Position numbers and translations under genes: made by a program
Shown here: positions 63,000 to 64,000 of the stretch, piece after piece
Position numbering within the stretch: the stretch's first letter is position 1
How the letters are laid out: each line of letters opens with the position of its first letter
The notes under the pieces: model-generated
Databases searched by the model: none
What the model was told of the DNA's origin: nothing
What the model saw: only the letters and a program-made list of their open reading frames with translations
Source of the DNA: Acorus gramineus
Lineage: Eukaryota > Streptophyta > Magnoliopsida > Acorales > Acoraceae
Direction of reading: 5' to 3'
Assembly: GCA_030737835.1 (NCBI GenBank)
Contig: CM060847.1
Location: 16,282,656 to 16,346,655, forward strand
DNA length: 64,000 nt

Positions 63000-63320
63000 A
63001 TGGGGAACATCATTTCTCCCACTTCCACAACAACTGTGAAAACCATAGCCAATATCAACACCAATGCCCTCACCCTCTTCACTGGAGTGATGGCTATGCT
63101 GCCCATGCGCAATCTAGATTCTCCGACCAAAAAACTTCTTTTCCTGTCCTTCTTGGTGTCCTATCTCCTTATGCACGTCTTTGCTCTTACTATCAAGGTC
63201 ATCTCGGAGGTGGAGCATGCTTTGCCCTCCACATGTTTTATTCTGTTCCTCGTGCTGTCTGAACTCGTGCTCGCCGTCGTCGCGCTAGCAATTCGCATGG
63301 CTCTTTTCATCTTCGAATGA
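63000..63320 (+). CDS. Small multi-helix membrane protein, family copy 3 (106 aa)
   Basis: Same unrecognised family. The first part (MGNIISPTSTTTVKTIAN) and leader match copy 2, including the possible N-myristoylation signal; the last part (VALAIRMALFIFE), stop and 3' flank (GATTGCACACTTATGGACATA) match copy 1, so the gene is a mosaic. Private changes cluster in the middle (MRNLDSPTKKLLF; HALPSTCFILF). The loss of one Pro (MRNLDSPTKK versus MRNPDSPPQK) may alter the turn between the first two hydrophobic segments. Frame intact; function unknown. Confidence 0.68.
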   Translation: MGNIISPTSTTTVKTIANINTNALTLFTGVMAMLPMRNLDSPTKKLLFLSFLVSYLLMHVFALTIKVISEVEHALPSTCFILFLVLSELVLAVVALAIRMALFIFE

Positions 63321-64000
63321 TTGCACACTTATGGACATACAAAATGTGTGCACACACTATATTATATGCGTCATACTATATATTGGTCATGTTTTTTTTT
63401 TTTCTAAAAAGAAGGTGTGCGTGAGCTTTAGTTATATTAATTAAGACAAAACATGTTCAAAATGTTTGTTATGTTGTATTATTTTTTGCATTGTTTGGGA
63501 ATATATAGTATTGAGCAAGTTCTCTACACGGTTACATTGAAGATCTCTTTTTTGAAGTTTGGTGCCTTCAAGTTTTGATATCTTGATGAGGAGTCTAATT
63601 GTTGTGGATATTCTATGCTTGTTTTATTATGTTTATATCTTGTTTGATTTTTACTGTGATGCTACAATAAAAGTCAAAAATATCTTTTTTAATTACTACA
63701 TCATCATTACTATAAATAATACTAAAAATTAAAAAGTTATTTTAACTATCACATCATTATAATTAAAATCAAATGATTATAAATAAATTAAATTAAATAA
63801 TTAAAATAAAATTAAATTGTTATCAAATTATTATAATTAGAATCATACAATTTACATCTATATCAAATCAGAAGAAAAGCTTGATAGATAAAAAAAAGAA
63901 CAAATCATCTTCACAGAGAGACAAGTTCAGCCCTTGGCGTGGCGACCCCATTTTCTGATTCCTCCTCCCTCCCGCATCGTGTGCGAACCCACCACCGGCG
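63321..64000 (+). other. 3' flank of copy 3, homologous to 51,000-51,860
   Basis: Begins like the copy 1 flank and ends with the GC-rich block seen at 51,715-51,865 (GTGGCGACCCCATTTTCTGAT, GTGCGAACCCACCACCGGCG). A stretch of about 80 bases of the copy 1 block (around GATGGCGGCGCCC, 51,786-51,798) is absent here. The window ends inside the block. Confidence 0.6.

Overview
This is nuclear DNA of a flowering plant, most likely a dicot. The evidence is intron-rich genes with GT/AG borders and plant-type products (an SBT2 subtilase, eL41, a UTP17/WDR75 protein, a WDR26-like relic), an intron-containing tRNA-Tyr, Mutator-like and FAR1-type transposons, a tRNA-derived SINE and very AT-rich intergenic DNA. 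I cannot name the species.

Layout. 1-630: 3' flank of the first gene, with a SINE. 630-7501 (minus): a complete ten-exon SBT2-type subtilase, 847 codons by my splice model. 7.5-13.3 kb: AT-rich spacer with several MITEs, one a Mutator-type foldback with a 9-bp target duplication. 13,287-18,340: a 5-kb Mutator-like element (MULE) with a broken transposase and a convergent GRF zinc-finger gene. 19,645-21,480: the eL41 gene, only 25 codons in two exons, with telo-boxes and site II motifs upstream. 22,839-31,129 (minus): a complete fifteen-exon UTP17/WDR75 homologue of about 850 codons. 31,576-31,662: tRNA-Tyr(GUA) with a 14-nt intron. 31.7-37.3 kb: AT-rich DNA, no gene seen. 37,279-44,300: a second Mutator-type element whose inverted repeats are about 1.8 kb long, enclosing a broken FAR1-type transposase. 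44.3-50.2 kb: AT-rich DNA with two more MITEs. 50.2-64 kb: three copies of a small multi-helix membrane-protein gene that I do not recognise, with a decayed WDR26-like (LisH/CTLH/WD40) gene between copies 1 and 2.

How the parts relate. eL41 and UTP17 both serve ribosome production (a subunit protein and a small-subunit processome factor), and both carry telo-box motifs upstream. The transposons are all class II or SINE; I saw no LTR retrotransposon coding sequence. The small membrane-protein family is the best candidate for something undescribed: three local paralogues, two with a possible N-myristoylation signal, a mosaic third copy, and plant snRNA-type USE-like motifs upstream of each.

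Exon borders were derived by hand from GT/AG sites and reading-frame continuity. No database search was possible, so family names rest on recognised motifs.
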